A DNA stretch of 64,000 bases. It comes from Rhodothermales bacterium (lineage in GTDB: Bacteria; Bacteroidota; Rhodothermia; Rhodothermales; Bin80). This document shows positions 28,399 to 38,508 of the stretch, one piece after another; position 1 is the stretch's first letter; each line of letters starts with the position of its first letter. The stretch is from contig CATQHT010000003.1 in the NCBI GenBank assembly GCA_958296045.1, positions 1,623,246 through 1,687,245 of the forward strand, read 5' to 3'. A program made the position numbers and the translations under genes. The notes under the pieces were generated by a model. It saw only the letters and a program-made list of their open reading frames with translations. It was not told where the DNA came from and ran no database searches.

Positions 28399-29679
28399 AT
28401 GGCGGACCGCTCCTGGCTGACGGTGTGTCTCACTCTGGCTCTGACCGCTTGCGCTGGACCTGCGGAAACCCAGCGATCCCGCCCGCCGCGTTCCAAGGCC
28501 GAGGGCCTCAGGTACGCGATGCCCACCGACGAGGTCCGTACGGTGCAGCTGTATGCGCATCGCGAGAATGCGCTGCCGATATACCAGATGGGCCAGGAGT
28601 TGCCGCTGACGCTGGAATTTGACCTGATGGGCTCCCGCCAGCGGCCGCTGTCGATATACTTTTACCATGCTGACCGGCAATGGCGGCGCGATCTGACCGG
28701 AGGCGAATATCTGAGCGCCTTTCATCGCGACGACCTCTTTGATTATGAGGTATCTACCAGTACGCAGTTGCGCTACGCGCATTACCGATATGCTTTTCCC
28801 AACAGCAGCATCGGGTTCAGGCTAAGCGGCAACTACATCCTTCGCGTGTCGGAGCAGGGGCAGGAAGATGAGGTGCTCTTTGAGCGGCCTTTCTATGTTG
28901 CCGAGGATGCAGGTCCGGCGTTATTAGATCTGCAGAACCTTCTAGCAGGCAGACAGTCGTTGCGAACGGTGCAGCCGATCCTGCGCTTTACGCCACCCTC
29001 GCGGTTGGCTGCAGACGTGTTCGACTACAGCGTCTGCTTTATTCGCAACGGGCAGCACCGCATGCCGCGGTGTGCGGAGCGCCCCAACCTGTCCGCGCAG
29101 CCGGCCCTTTTGTTTTACCTGGAGCCTGACGAGGCTTTCCGTTCCCAGGAGGGTGACTACTACCTTGATCTAAGGCGCCTGCAGCCTGGCGGCGACATCG
29201 AAAGCGTCAGCTTCATGGATTCGCCGTACGAAGTCGTCTTGCATCCTGACTATGCTCGTTTTGTTAGCACAAGCGCGGACCCGCTGCTCAACGGCCAGTC
29301 TGTCATTGCACGTGCTCAGACGCACGCACCAGATCCAGATACCGGCGGCGAATATGTGCGAGCCACGTTTCGGTATGTACCTCCAGACGAGAAGCGTCTA
29401 CGTGGCGGCATCTATGTGGTAGGAAGCTTCAATGGGTGGGGCGTGGATCTGGGGCGGCAGTTGCGATGGAACGTGGACGAAGCCCGCTACGAGGGATCGA
29501 TGCTAGTCAAGCAGGGCGAGTACGAGTACCGGTACACATCCCCTGACCCTAACGTGCGCCAGGCTCTGCGTGCACCACTGCCTCGGGTGGACAACCAGTA
29601 CACCGCATTTGTTTACTATCGGGATCTTATCTTTGCCACAGATCGGCTGCTAATGTTTCAGCAAGGCGTGTCCCGGTAG
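28399..29679 (+). CDS. DUF5103-type T9SS plug lipoprotein
   Basis: A 426-residue protein starting at the ATG at 28399, chosen because a lipobox then follows (M-A-D-R-S-W, hydrophobic core, L-T-A-C with C18). The body holds paired beta-domains: an N-terminal region with VQLYAHRENALPIYQ and LTLEFDLMGSRQRPLS, then FSTSTQLRYAHYRYAFPN and FRLSGNYILRV. At about residues 330-400 a run-like VVGSFNGWG and GSMLVKQGEYEYRY form an early-set (CBM48-like) fold. This layout is that of the type IX secretion plug protein (DUF5103), which associates with the outer-membrane translocon. The gene is divergent from dnaE. It supports the presence of a working T9SS in this organism. Confidence 0.8.
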   Translation: MADRSWLTVCLTLALTACAGPAETQRSRPPRSKAEGLRYAMPTDEVRTVQLYAHRENALPIYQMGQELPLTLEFDLMGSRQRPLSIYFYHADRQWRRDLTGGEYLSAFHRDDLFDYEVSTSTQLRYAHYRYAFPNSSIGFRLSGNYILRVSEQGQEDEVLFERPFYVAEDAGPALLDLQNLLAGRQSLRTVQPILRFTPPSRLAADVFDYSVCFIRNGQHRMPRCAERPNLSAQPALLFYLEPDEAFRSQEGDYYLDLRRLQPGGDIESVSFMDSPYEVVLHPDYARFVSTSADPLLNGQSVIARAQTHAPDPDTGGEYVRATFRYVPPDEKRLRGGIYVVGSFNGWGVDLGRQLRWNVDEARYEGSMLVKQGEYEYRYTSPDPNVRQALRAPLPRVDNQYTAFVYYRDLIFATDRLLMFQQGVSR

Positions 29680-29748
29680 GAAGCCCCCGCTGGCAGTAGT
29701 GCCTGGTCGCCATTGTGAGCCATGGTCTTCCATTAACGAACTGCCGTT

Positions 29749-32214
29749 ATGTCAAATTTGCTCAGCGCGAGTGTTGTGATGCTTCTTCTGCTTTCTGCTG
29801 CCGGATGCGCGACCAGTAAGCAAGCCGCGCCGCCATCGGCGGATACGTCAAAGTCGGAGGAGAAGAAGGACGACATGAAGGCGTACAGTGACATCGTTAC
29901 GGATGATGCCGTCACCGATGACGGTCTTTTCACGGTGCATCAGGTCGACGACAAGGTCTACTACGAGATCCCCGACTCGCTTCTTGGCGCTGAAATGCTG
30001 CTCGTGTCCCGTACCTCGGCGACCAGTGACGGCATCGGCTATGGAGGCATGAAGTCGAATACACAGGTGCTGCGTTGGGAGAAGAATAAGAAGACGATCC
30101 TGCTGCGTATCGTCAGCTACGAGAACGTGGCCGACGAAGACAAGCCGATCTACCAGGCGGTGCGAAACTCGAATTTCGAGCCCATCCTCAAGTCGTTCAA
30201 GGTAGAGTCACTCGGCAAAGACTCTACCGGCAGCGTAATTGACGTAACGGGTCTCTTTACCGACGACGTCGCGCCTTTGGGGCTTTCGTCGTTCAGGCGC
30301 GAAGCGTATCGGGTACGCCGTCTGGACAAGGAGCGGAGCTTTATCACATCGGTGAGCAGTTTTCCGCGCAACATTGAGGTAAAGCATGTGCTGAGCTATG
30401 ATGCTGCTCAGCCGCCGTCGAATAGCTCTGGCTCCACGATATCGGTCGAGATGAACCAGTCGATGATCATGCTGCCCGAGGACAAGATGCAGCCGAGGCT
30501 GTGTGACGAGCGCGTAGGGTACTTCAGTGTGACCATGACCGATTACGGCCGTGAGGAGCACAAGGCGGTGGAGCGATGCTACGTCACTCGGTGGCGTCTG
30601 GAGCCGTCCGACCCTGAGGCGTATGCGCGCGGCGAGCTCGTCGAGCCGGTCAAACCTATTGTGTACTACATCGATCCAGCCACTCCCATGAAGTGGCGTC
30701 GTTATCTCAAACAGGGCATTGAGGACTGGAACAGCGCCTTTGAGCATGCCGGATTCAAGAATGCGATCATGGCCAAGGATCCGCCCTCAAAGGAGGAGGA
30801 CCCTGAGTTCAGCCCTGAGGATGTGCGTTACAGCGTGATCCGCTACTTCTCGTCCGACATTCAGAATGCCTTCGGTCCGCATGTCCATGATCCTCGTACC
30901 GGAGAGATCCTAGAGAGCGACATCGGCTGGTTCCACAACGTGATGAACCTCCTTCGCAACTGGTTCTTTGTGCAGACTGCGGCGGTTAACCCGGATGCAC
31001 GCGGCGTTGAGTTCGAAGAGGAGGTAATGGGTCGCTTGGTGCGCTTTGTATCAGCCCACGAGGTGGGCCATACGCTGGGTCTGCCCCACAACTGGGGATC
31101 CAGCTATGCGTATCCGGTGGATTCGCTGCGTTCGCCGTCCTTTACTGATGCGCATGGCACGTCGCCCTCCATCATGGACTATGCGCGCTTCAACTATGTG
31201 GCGCAGCCCGGTGACGGGGTCACGAACCTTATGCCTGATGTCGGGATTTATGACAACTGGTCCGTAAAGTGGGGCTATTCCGTGTTAGAGGGCACCTCGG
31301 CTGACGACGAGCGTGCTACGCTCAACGAGTGGGTCAAAGAGCGAGCTGGCGACCCCCTGTATTTCTATGGTCGACAGGGGCTGCGTGTGGATCCCCGTTC
31401 ACAGAATGAGGATTTGGGCAACGACAATGTGAAGGCCAGTGATTACGGCCTCGCAAACTTGAAGGTGATCTTGGATCAACTCTTGGAATGGACCTCCGAA
31501 GATGCCAAGGACTATGAAGATCTCACCGAGCTCTACGGGCAAGTGACCAGCCAGTGGAACCGTTATGTGGGACATGTGGCTATGAACATCGGAGGGCACT
31601 ACGAGAACTTCAAGACTTATGACCAGGACGGCGTAGTGTACACGCCGGTAGAGAAAGCGCGGCAGGAGGAGGCTATGGCATGGCTGGACCGTGAGGTGTT
31701 CACCACGCCGGAATGGCTGCTCAATCATGACGTGTTGCGCCGCATCGAGGGTGTGGGTGCATTGAATCGAATAAGATCTTACCAGGTGGGTGCGGTTAAT
31801 ACACTCTTGTCAGTCTACCGTCTGGGTCGCATGATGGAAAACGAGGCGATGGGCGAAGAGGAGGTGTATACGGTTGCGGAGCTCTTTGCGGATCTGCGCA
31901 GCGGCATCTGGGGCGAGCTCAGCCGGGGCCACGCGATTTCTCCTTACCGTCGTGCATTGCAGCGCGGCCATCTCGAGCGTCTGGAGTACTTGATGACTAC
32001 GCAGCCGCCACAGTTGCCCTCGTTTGCTACAACCTTGGGCTTACCTAACGTTGATGTGAGCCAGTCGGATCTGGGCGCATATGCGCGGGGTGAGCTGAAG
32101 TCATTGCAGCGTGACATCCGCCGCGCGGTGTCCCGGACCCGGGATCGGATGACCAAGCTTCACCTGGAAGACCTGGACGACCGTATCGACGACATCCTGG
32201 ACACCAACGACTAG
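29749..32214 (+). CDS. Zinc-dependent metalloprotease lipoprotein (DUF5117/DUF5118)
   Basis: An 821-residue lipoprotein: signal MSNLLSASVVMLLLLSAAGC with C20 as the lipidated residue. The N-terminal third has the DUF5118/DUF5117 pattern (YEIPDSLLGAEMLLVSRTS, KTILLRIVSYENVADEDKP, IVYYIDPATPMKWRRYLKQG). The protease core has H437-E438-V-G-H441-T-L-G-L-P-H447, an HExxHxxGxxH metzincin motif, and a downstream SIMDYARFNYVAQP that forms the Met-turn. The C-terminal part is a long helical region. It should act outside the inner membrane, anchored by its lipid. The gene lies 69 bases after the T9SS plug gene in the same direction. Confidence 0.88.
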   Translation: MSNLLSASVVMLLLLSAAGCATSKQAAPPSADTSKSEEKKDDMKAYSDIVTDDAVTDDGLFTVHQVDDKVYYEIPDSLLGAEMLLVSRTSATSDGIGYGGMKSNTQVLRWEKNKKTILLRIVSYENVADEDKPIYQAVRNSNFEPILKSFKVESLGKDSTGSVIDVTGLFTDDVAPLGLSSFRREAYRVRRLDKERSFITSVSSFPRNIEVKHVLSYDAAQPPSNSSGSTISVEMNQSMIMLPEDKMQPRLCDERVGYFSVTMTDYGREEHKAVERCYVTRWRLEPSDPEAYARGELVEPVKPIVYYIDPATPMKWRRYLKQGIEDWNSAFEHAGFKNAIMAKDPPSKEEDPEFSPEDVRYSVIRYFSSDIQNAFGPHVHDPRTGEILESDIGWFHNVMNLLRNWFFVQTAAVNPDARGVEFEEEVMGRLVRFVSAHEVGHTLGLPHNWGSSYAYPVDSLRSPSFTDAHGTSPSIMDYARFNYVAQPGDGVTNLMPDVGIYDNWSVKWGYSVLEGTSADDERATLNEWVKERAGDPLYFYGRQGLRVDPRSQNEDLGNDNVKASDYGLANLKVILDQLLEWTSEDAKDYEDLTELYGQVTSQWNRYVGHVAMNIGGHYENFKTYDQDGVVYTPVEKARQEEAMAWLDREVFTTPEWLLNHDVLRRIEGVGALNRIRSYQVGAVNTLLSVYRLGRMMENEAMGEEEVYTVAELFADLRSGIWGELSRGHAISPYRRALQRGHLERLEYLMTTQPPQLPSFATTLGLPNVDVSQSDLGAYARGELKSLQRDIRRAVSRTRDRMTKLHLEDLDDRIDDILDTND

Positions 32215-32352
32215 GGGCGTTCGCCGTAGGAACGATCACATTTGCTTTCGTGGGCCGGATTGCAGGTCAGCCGTACAGCCCAAGGGAAATGGTGTCTGTT
32301 GGCAGCCCTTTCTTGTCTTGGAGCAGCCCTATTCACCTGATTCTTGTTGCCT

Positions 32353-33912
32353 TTACGTCACATTTGCCACCTGCATTGCAAATAGCCTTCTCAGATTCAG
32401 ACTTAAGCACACCAGGTCCCACTCGCCAGCAACCTTTTTCAGTCCCCGAACACTGAATTGTCGAAAGCCGAGGACAGACTTTGTCCAACCGTTGGGTGCC
32501 TCCGAGAGCCACTTGCGCTCACGGTAGACCGCGCGCCCCTCCTTCGTGCGCAGCTTGTCCCACATGCGGTCCGTAGCGGGCCGTGTCTCTGGATTGATGG
32601 ATACCACCTTCCCGCTTTCCCGACCGACGGCGATATAGCCATCTATGCCGCGGGCGTTCAACGCGGTGATATTGGCCTCGCTGCAATAGCCTGCGTCCGC
32701 TATCACAATAGCTAGCTGCTGATCATAGGTGTCTTGGGTGGCCGTTACCATCGACAAAAGCTGATCTTGGTCTGTAGCCTGGTTAGTCACGCGTGTTTCC
32801 ACGATAAACTGGTTGCGCCCGTCCGCTACCGTTTGTGCATTGTAACCTTGCTGGAAGCCATCCTGGCTCGTCAGCATGATGCGGCTTTCGGGATCGGTAA
32901 AATTGCTTTGTGCCTTGGCTTCGGGTTCCCCGAACGGACGCTTGTACGCTGGACCCCCTTTCGGATTGCGCTTCTGACCCGGCTTACGCCCCTTAGCCTC
33001 ATCCCGCTCTCGCTGTCTGGCCTTCAAGTTGGACTTGGCCTTTCGGATGTTGGCAAGCTTCTTCCGCCTGCGTGCAATCTCCTCCTCCACACTGCTATCC
33101 GCGGGGACTTCTACGAACAGGCCGGTCGTATTCGTCGGCAATTCTGGAGACGATGGGGACGACTCCACTGCCTCGGTGGGCTATGTCGTGTCAACCCCCT
33201 GCGTTTTGCTGCCAACCGCCTTGCTCGCACGCGTGCGCTCCGCCTCCATTGCATCAAGAGCGGCTTTACGACCTGCGCGAGTAGACAGCGCCGGCGGCAA
33301 CTCGTCGCCCCGCACTTCCTCTCCTAACAACGCGTCATCTACTTCACCCTCCTCCTGCGCTTGCGCCAACAGCGCGTCAACCTCTGACTGCAGCCGCTTC
33401 TCCGCCTTGCTCATTCGCGCGTAGCTCATCGCCTTACGCTTACTCGCATTCGCCCTGACTTTGGTGCCATCAATCGTAACCTTCCCCCAATCAATCAATC
33501 CAGAATTCTTTGCCATAAAGACGACCTGAGCAAACAAAGCGCGGAAATCCTGAAAATGATGCTGCCGGAACGCACAAATCGTACGATAATGCGGCATGTT
33601 ATTGGCCGCCAGTACACGGAAGGCAATATCAGTCTCCAACTTCTGCGCAATCTGCCGCGATGAGGTGACCCCTGTGGCATAAGCGTAAATCAACACCTTC
33701 AACATCATGGCAGGATGATAGGGTCTATTGCGGCGCCCATCCCCCTCGTATGGAGTAAGAAAGGGCGCAAGGTCCGCGCGGTCTACAAAGTCAGACACGA
33801 AAAACGCCAGATGATCCTCTGGAAGCCAGTCCCGGAGCAATGGTGGCATCACAACCGGATCCTCTGGTGCATACGGGCGAAACGTTGTCGGCATGGGCTT
33901 AAGGGACGGCAA
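32353..33912 (-). pseudogene. IS1182-type transposase interrupted by one amber codon
   Basis: A single frame runs from MPSLKPMPTTFRPYAP (33912) to the end at 32353 with only one stop, TAG at 33183-33181, in the linker between domains. The N-terminal part has LPEDHLAFFVSDFV and MLKVLIYAYATGVTSSRQ; DGTKVRANASKRKAMSY carries the first catalytic aspartate. After the stop come QKRNPKGGPAYKRPFG, NQFIVETRVTNQATDQD, AIVIADAGYCSE (second aspartate) and the end LVCLSLNLRRLF. With the stop read as an amino acid the protein is about 519 residues, normal for IS1182. The nonsense codon is probably a recent inactivating mutation. Ends of the element were not found. Confidence 0.85.
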
Positions 33913-34174
33913 GTAGTGTTAACACACATATATATGTACCTACAATCATAAAGATGCATATATGCAGTGGGTACAGGGTGACTGTTCCAAAGATGCCGCG
34001 TCAGCAAGCACCGCCACCATGCATAACGGGTGTTACTGCATCGAAGAATCCTAGAGCTGCCAGCTCAGTCTTGGGTCTACTGAAACCTTGAGGCCCGTTC
34101 GCTCAGCGATTGGGGCCGATGGTGGGGCTTGTGCGCTGGGTCTTTGCCTGGGTGGTGGATCGAGGGTCGCGAGC
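33913..34174. other. Flank of the IS1182-type element
   Basis: About 260 bases with an A/T-rich patch (repeated CATATAT at 33925-33965). No gene seen. Confidence 0.4.
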
Positions 34175-35204
34175 CTAGGGTATCCGCACCAGATGCTTCT
34201 GGAGCGTGGTGTTCGGCGTCTGGCATCGTGCGAAATATGGGCTGGCAGGCACAGGTGTGCCCACGCGCGTGCGTCCGTCCCAGACCACATCGATCTCACC
34301 GCATGAGTGCCATCCATCATGCAGCGTGACTACTCGGAGGCCAGTTGTATCCACGATGAGGATTGACACGCTGGAAAGATGTTGCGTATGGCATGCGATA
34401 TGTACTGCGCTGCTTGCGGGTGACGGATAGGTACTCAGTGTACTATGGAGTTCGGGGGCGTAGATGGCAACGCCCGTCGAAACGTCGGGAGACAATGTTG
34501 TACCATCCGCATCAGCGCCGATAAGAGTCAGTCCGCCCACCCTAGATAGACCGCGACCGGCGAGGATCAGCGCGCCGGTCAGATTTGTGAATCCGCTAAT
34601 TTTCAGGTAGTAAGTGCCGAGGGCGATGTCGGTTGCGGATTGAATCACCTCATAGTTGAATCCCTGCAGCGCGATACGTTCGTAGATGCCAGCGCAGCCG
34701 AAGCCGAAGTTGTTGAAAAGCATGCGAACGACTCCATTACTGCCAAACGGGTCTCGCATGTGCAGGTCTATCGGCCCGGTGTCGGGTGCGCCGTGAATGG
34801 CCCTGAACACGCGAACGCTCGGCCGCTGGCTGAACACCGGTTCGCAGCACGACGTGAGGCGAATCTCGCGTGCCGATGGCGGCGAATAGGCTGCGGGATC
34901 CGGCAGCGACTAAGAGCGACCAGCGTGTAAGGGAGTACGCGAATGCCGTATCCGCCTACGTATCGTATACCGCAAGAGTATAGTCAGCGACCTGGACCGG
35001 AGGACAAGGGGTGGCTGCCAGGTATGTCACCTTTAAGCAAAGAGATGATCGTCAATATAGATCCACAGGACCAGCGTCCGCGATGACATGCACAAACTGG
35101 ACGGAGCCTAACATGCCTCCGTGGGCACACGCGGAACCGCAGATGAGCGTGCAGGCAATACGTAGTATGGGGCCGGAGGCGACAGGGGCCACAAGCGTGG
35201 GCAT
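34175..35204 (-). pseudogene. Secreted DUF4397-like protein with T9SS C-terminal sorting domain, frameshifted
   Basis: The start at 35204 gives MPTLVAPVASGPILRIACTL, a possible signal peptide, then SVQFVHVIADAGPVDLY, the first strand of a DUF4397-like domain. The frame then breaks; around 35000 VADYTLAVYDT belongs to the same fold in another frame. From about 34830 a second such domain begins (VRVFRAIHGAPDTGPIDLHM) and continues to GTYYLKISGFTN. The end has LSTYPSPASSAVHIACHT, ILIVDTTGLRVVTLHDG, VVWDGRTRVGTPVPASPYF and a final hydrophobic/basic strand: the shape of a T9SS type A sorting domain (Y-P-x-P-A start, LxGRxV-like middle, G-x-Y-like end). At least two frame breaks make it dead. Confidence 0.72.
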
Positions 35205-35406
35205 CAGTCTATAGGCGGCAGTAAGCACCCGTTGCTCAGCAGGGATCTTAGCAGCACTTACCAGGTGTGCCCCCCTCCAAGTCGCGGCCAGCGGCGCGTA
35301 ATATGAAAATCGTATCAATCCAGCATCATGGAAGCGCTTGCTAATCGAACCTTTCTGTCGTGCGCCGTAAGCCTGCCTGACCTGATCACCAGACCTCTCA
35401 GACACG

Positions 35407-35706
35407 ATGATCACGAAGAGTCTCAGCCCCAAGGGGCGTTCAGTCCGCGTGATGTTTTCATTCCCCGCCGCGGAGGCTACCGAAAGCGTTGTCATCGCGG
35501 GCAGCTTTAATGACTGGAGCGTTACCCGTCATGCTATGGCGCTTAACAGGCGGCGTGGTATATGGCATAAGCGGGTATCGTTTCGGCCGGGCACGCGTGT
35601 GGAGTTCCGTTACCTTATTGATGGCAAGCGCTGGGCCAACGAGGCGGACGCTGATGCGACGGCGCCGACGCCGTACTTCAGCGAAAACAGTGTGCTTGAG
35701 CTGTAG
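35407..35706 (+). CDS. Small CBM48/early-set domain protein
   Basis: A 99-residue protein consisting of one immunoglobulin-like early-set domain: VRVMFSFPAAEATESVVIAG, then SFNDWSVTRHAM, and RPGTRVEFRYLIDGKRWANE followed by YFSENSVLEL. The FNDW, FRYLIDG-W and final NSV strands match the glycogen-binding CBM48 fold that usually precedes isoamylase or branching-enzyme catalytic domains. No catalytic domain follows here. Such stand-alone proteins are common in Bacteroidota-like genomes and may bind alpha-glucans or act as an accessory subunit. No signal peptide is seen, so it is likely cytoplasmic. Confidence 0.78.
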   Translation: MITKSLSPKGRSVRVMFSFPAAEATESVVIAGSFNDWSVTRHAMALNRRRGIWHKRVSFRPGTRVEFRYLIDGKRWANEADADATAPTPYFSENSVLEL

Positions 35707-36626
35707 CCTGCCCATTCGTAGGAGCATGAGTCGGCGCAGAGCAGCTTCGCAGCTGCGTGTCTTGGTGGCGCGGGCCTGTCAGCGTGGGGTTTTTCCTGCG
35801 GCACTAGGCTCGTCGGCAGCAATGGTCGCGCCCCGCGACGAAACGCTGCTAAGGGTCGGGGAGCCCTGCGGGGATGTTGGACTTAGCCAAGGCTCCACTT
35901 GCCCAGGCGCAGGGCTGGTACAGGAGCGTCGGAGTGGTGAGGGGGCATGCTTAGGCAAGCTCACTGCCTTGCCGTGGTCCCGGTGCGATAGCGAGGCTGT
36001 CGACAGAGTGGAGCGACGCGCGGAGACGAACCGAGATCAGGCGCCATGTCGTTCGATAGGCCACGTTGGCTTCCTTGCCTGTGACGTATGGCTCTAGATG
36101 GTGGAGGACTTGGTGCAGTGCTGCAGTGCTGCAACAGTCAGCCACCTGGCGTACAAGAGCGATGCACGGATGCTGGACCGAACGCTCACGTCGGAATGCA
36201 AAACCACATCTGAGCAATGAGTCGTAAACGCAACTCCTTGCCGATCACGACTCCTTGGGACAGACCGCTGCAGGCTGGCGAATACACCGTCCGAATTGAC
36301 GCAAGCGATCTGCCAGCTCGTCTGAACATATTCGTTTTCTAGACGCCTGCGGATCGTCTCACCGGAAACATGATTGAGGCCCGCTGATCGTGGCAAGCCA
36401 GCCCGCTGGCCATAGACAGCATCAGTTTAAGCCGAGAATCACGTGCGCGCTTACCGTCGGTTTCTAAGGCGGCGGCGCTGGTGGCACAGGCTGGCGCACA
36501 GTTAGCCACATGAGCCCGTAGCAGCATTGCGTGGCTGCCTCGTGCGCATAGGACGCCCGGGGCATCGCGGGAGTAGAGGAAGGGATACGCCGAGGTACAG
36601 GCAACGCATCCTGGCCATCGCCCCGC
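35707..36626. other. Long gene-free stretch
   Basis: About 920 bases. One minus-strand frame (36094-36396) includes HVSGETIRRRLE, weakly reminiscent of an IS630-type helix-turn-helix, but too little follows to call it. Otherwise I see nothing. Confidence 0.4.
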
Positions 36627-37169
36627 TTAACCGAACAGCAGAAGCACTATGTACACCGCTACGAACATTGCGAAAATGTCGGCGATAAGACCTGCTGGCA
36701 CGGCATGACGCGTCTTTCTGATGTTAACAGCGCCGAAATACACGGCGATGACGTAAAACGTGGTCTCGGTAGACCCGAACATGGTGGCTGCCATCTTGAC
36801 CAGGATAGAGTCTTCTCCGTGTTGGCCGATCATGTCGAGCACAACGGCGGCGGAGCCGGAGCCGGTCAAGGGCCGGATCAGGCCCATAGGCACCACTTCG
36901 GACGGTATGCCGATCGCACCCAGCACCGGGCGCAAGCCCTCGGTCAAGAAATCCAGAGCGCCGCTGGCCCGAAACATACCGATCGCAAACAGGATCGCTA
37001 TGAGATAGGGGATGATCATTACCGCGACCCCAAAGCCCTCTTTGGCACCTTCCACAAATTCCTCGTATACGCGCACCTTCTTGATCATCCCGTACAGCGG
37101 GAAGCCCACAATGATAGCGGGCAACACAAAGGCGGACGTATAGTCTATTAGCAGTCTCAGGATTTCCAT
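36627..37169 (-). CDS. spmB: Spore-maturation-protein-B-like membrane protein (nucleoside-recognition Gate domain)
   Basis: A 180-residue membrane protein with the Gate (nucleoside recognition) pattern: FVLPAIIVGFPLYGMIKKV at the start, GFGVAVMIIPYLIAILFAIG, then PMGLIRPLTGSGSAAVVLDM and FGSTETTFYVIAVYFGAV, whose STETTF motif is diagnostic for SpmB. Its start codon shares one base with the stop of the SpmA-like gene (TGATG). In spore formers the pair takes part in core dehydration; in non-spore formers the role is unknown and the two are thought to form a transporter or channel. It ends the two-gene operon. Confidence 0.88.
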   Translation of the reverse strand: MEILRLLIDYTSAFVLPAIIVGFPLYGMIKKVRVYEEFVEGAKEGFGVAVMIIPYLIAILFAIGMFRASGALDFLTEGLRPVLGAIGIPSEVVPMGLIRPLTGSGSAAVVLDMIGQHGEDSILVKMAATMFGSTETTFYVIAVYFGAVNIRKTRHAVPAGLIADIFAMFVAVYIVLLLFG

Positions 37170-38128
37170 CAGCTTGTCTCAGGGTTGGTGCGCCGGTAAG
37201 TCCGAAGGCGGCCCAGCAGCTTGGCCGCTGCAATCGCCACTACAAGCGATAGCGCGGTGGTGATAAGGATGGAGAAAAAGAGCTGGTTCACATGCAGCCC
37301 CATGATGGCGACCAGGAGTACGGGCGGCACGATCTGGACGCTGGCCGTGTTCATAGCCAACAGCATTACCATGCTGTCGGTGGCGGTATCCTCCGACGGG
37401 TTGAGCGTCTGTAGCTCCTGCATGGCCTTGATGCCCAAGGGTGTAGCGGCATTGCCGAGCCCAAGCATGTTGGCCGTCAGATTCAGCACAATCATACCCA
37501 TCGCCGGATGTCCTTCTGGAATCTTGGGAAACAGCGGCCTGAGCAACGGCTGCGTCAGTCGGACCAAAGAGTACAGGAGGCCGGATGCTTCGGCGATCTT
37601 TAGCAGTCCCATCCACAGACCTAGGCCGCCGATAAGCCCCAGCGCGATCGTCACCGCAGTCTCGGCAAAGTCCAGTGCGGCCGCCGCGATGGCGTTCATC
37701 TTGACCCATCGAACAGGCGCAAAGGCTACCGCTGCGACAAACGCGCCACCCACTGGCGTGCCTTCCAGGGTCGCTCTGCAGTCGTCATCGCGGGCATGCG
37801 CGTCGCACATCGTGCGCAGTGGCTCGGGAAGATCACTATTCTGGTCAAAGCGGAGCTGATTTCCCTCCTTGGTTTGAATCAGCTCGACGTCAAGCACGAG
37901 CGGTGCGTCAGGAGCCGTCGTTCCAAAGTGCTCGGCAAAGACCGCCGGCGTTGCATGCACCGTAGCCGACTGTCGACGCGCTTCGGAGTCAAGGGCACCG
38001 TCAAGCGTCACCGTGACCGGCAGAGGCCGGCCATTCGCATAGGTGTCCTCGGCCATGTCGCGCACATCGCTCGTGAGCGCAAAGAGCAGGCTGAACACAA
38101 TCAGACCACCCCAGATGTAGTTGAGCAT
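37169..38128 (-). CDS. spmA: Spore-maturation-protein-A-like membrane protein
   Basis: A 319-residue protein, much longer than the roughly 200 residues of Bacillus SpmA. It opens with the usual helix MLNYIWGGLIVFSLLFA and then has a periplasmic-looking insert of about 100 residues (VTLDGALDSEARR to CDAHARDDDC). The Gate domain follows: ALGLIGGLGLWMGLLKIAEA, PEGHPAMGMIVLNLTANMLG, LGNAATPLGIKAMQEL and LLAMNTASVQIVPP. These match the SpmA signature strongly. The extra soluble segment is also found in SpmA homologues of Bacteroidota-like bacteria, to my knowledge. Co-translated with spmB. Confidence 0.88.
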   Translation of the reverse strand: MLNYIWGGLIVFSLLFALTSDVRDMAEDTYANGRPLPVTVTLDGALDSEARRQSATVHATPAVFAEHFGTTAPDAPLVLDVELIQTKEGNQLRFDQNSDLPEPLRTMCDAHARDDDCRATLEGTPVGGAFVAAVAFAPVRWVKMNAIAAAALDFAETAVTIALGLIGGLGLWMGLLKIAEASGLLYSLVRLTQPLLRPLFPKIPEGHPAMGMIVLNLTANMLGLGNAATPLGIKAMQELQTLNPSEDTATDSMVMLLAMNTASVQIVPPVLLVAIMGLHVNQLFFSILITTALSLVVAIAAAKLLGRLRTYRRTNPETS

Positions 38129-38508
38129 ATCTTCAAGGTCTATTGAGGAGGCAGGCGCAGCAGTTTGGCTACGTGCGTGGGTCTTAACTTCTGGTTAAGA
38201 TTCGCTAGGCCGCTACGTAGCACCTTGGTTACGATGATGTCTCAGCTCTGCCGGTAAGGAAGGGTGTGTCCCGGATTGGACGCCATCCTGTCCCGATAGT
38301 AAAGAAAAGCTGCTTAGCTGTCATACACGTACCTAGAGCGGCTGGCGTAAGGTGCGCGGTCCGATGCCCTTGTCCTGTTTATGGCGCCCCTGGCAGAAAG
38401 TGCCATACCTCTGTGTGCCTATAATATGCGCAACACTTTTTGGCTCAGCGATTATGCAGCATTGCACATGGCGCGACGGGAATGCGGCTGGATTTCCTCG
38501 TTCACTAC
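38129..38508. other. Gene-free stretch upstream of spmA
   Basis: About 380 bases; should hold the spmA promoter. Nothing else recognised. Confidence 0.4.

Noticed and set aside
36094-36396. Possible IS630-type transposase piece (HVSGETIRRRLE)
   Set aside because: Only a 12-residue resemblance and no downstream DDE blocks; too weak.
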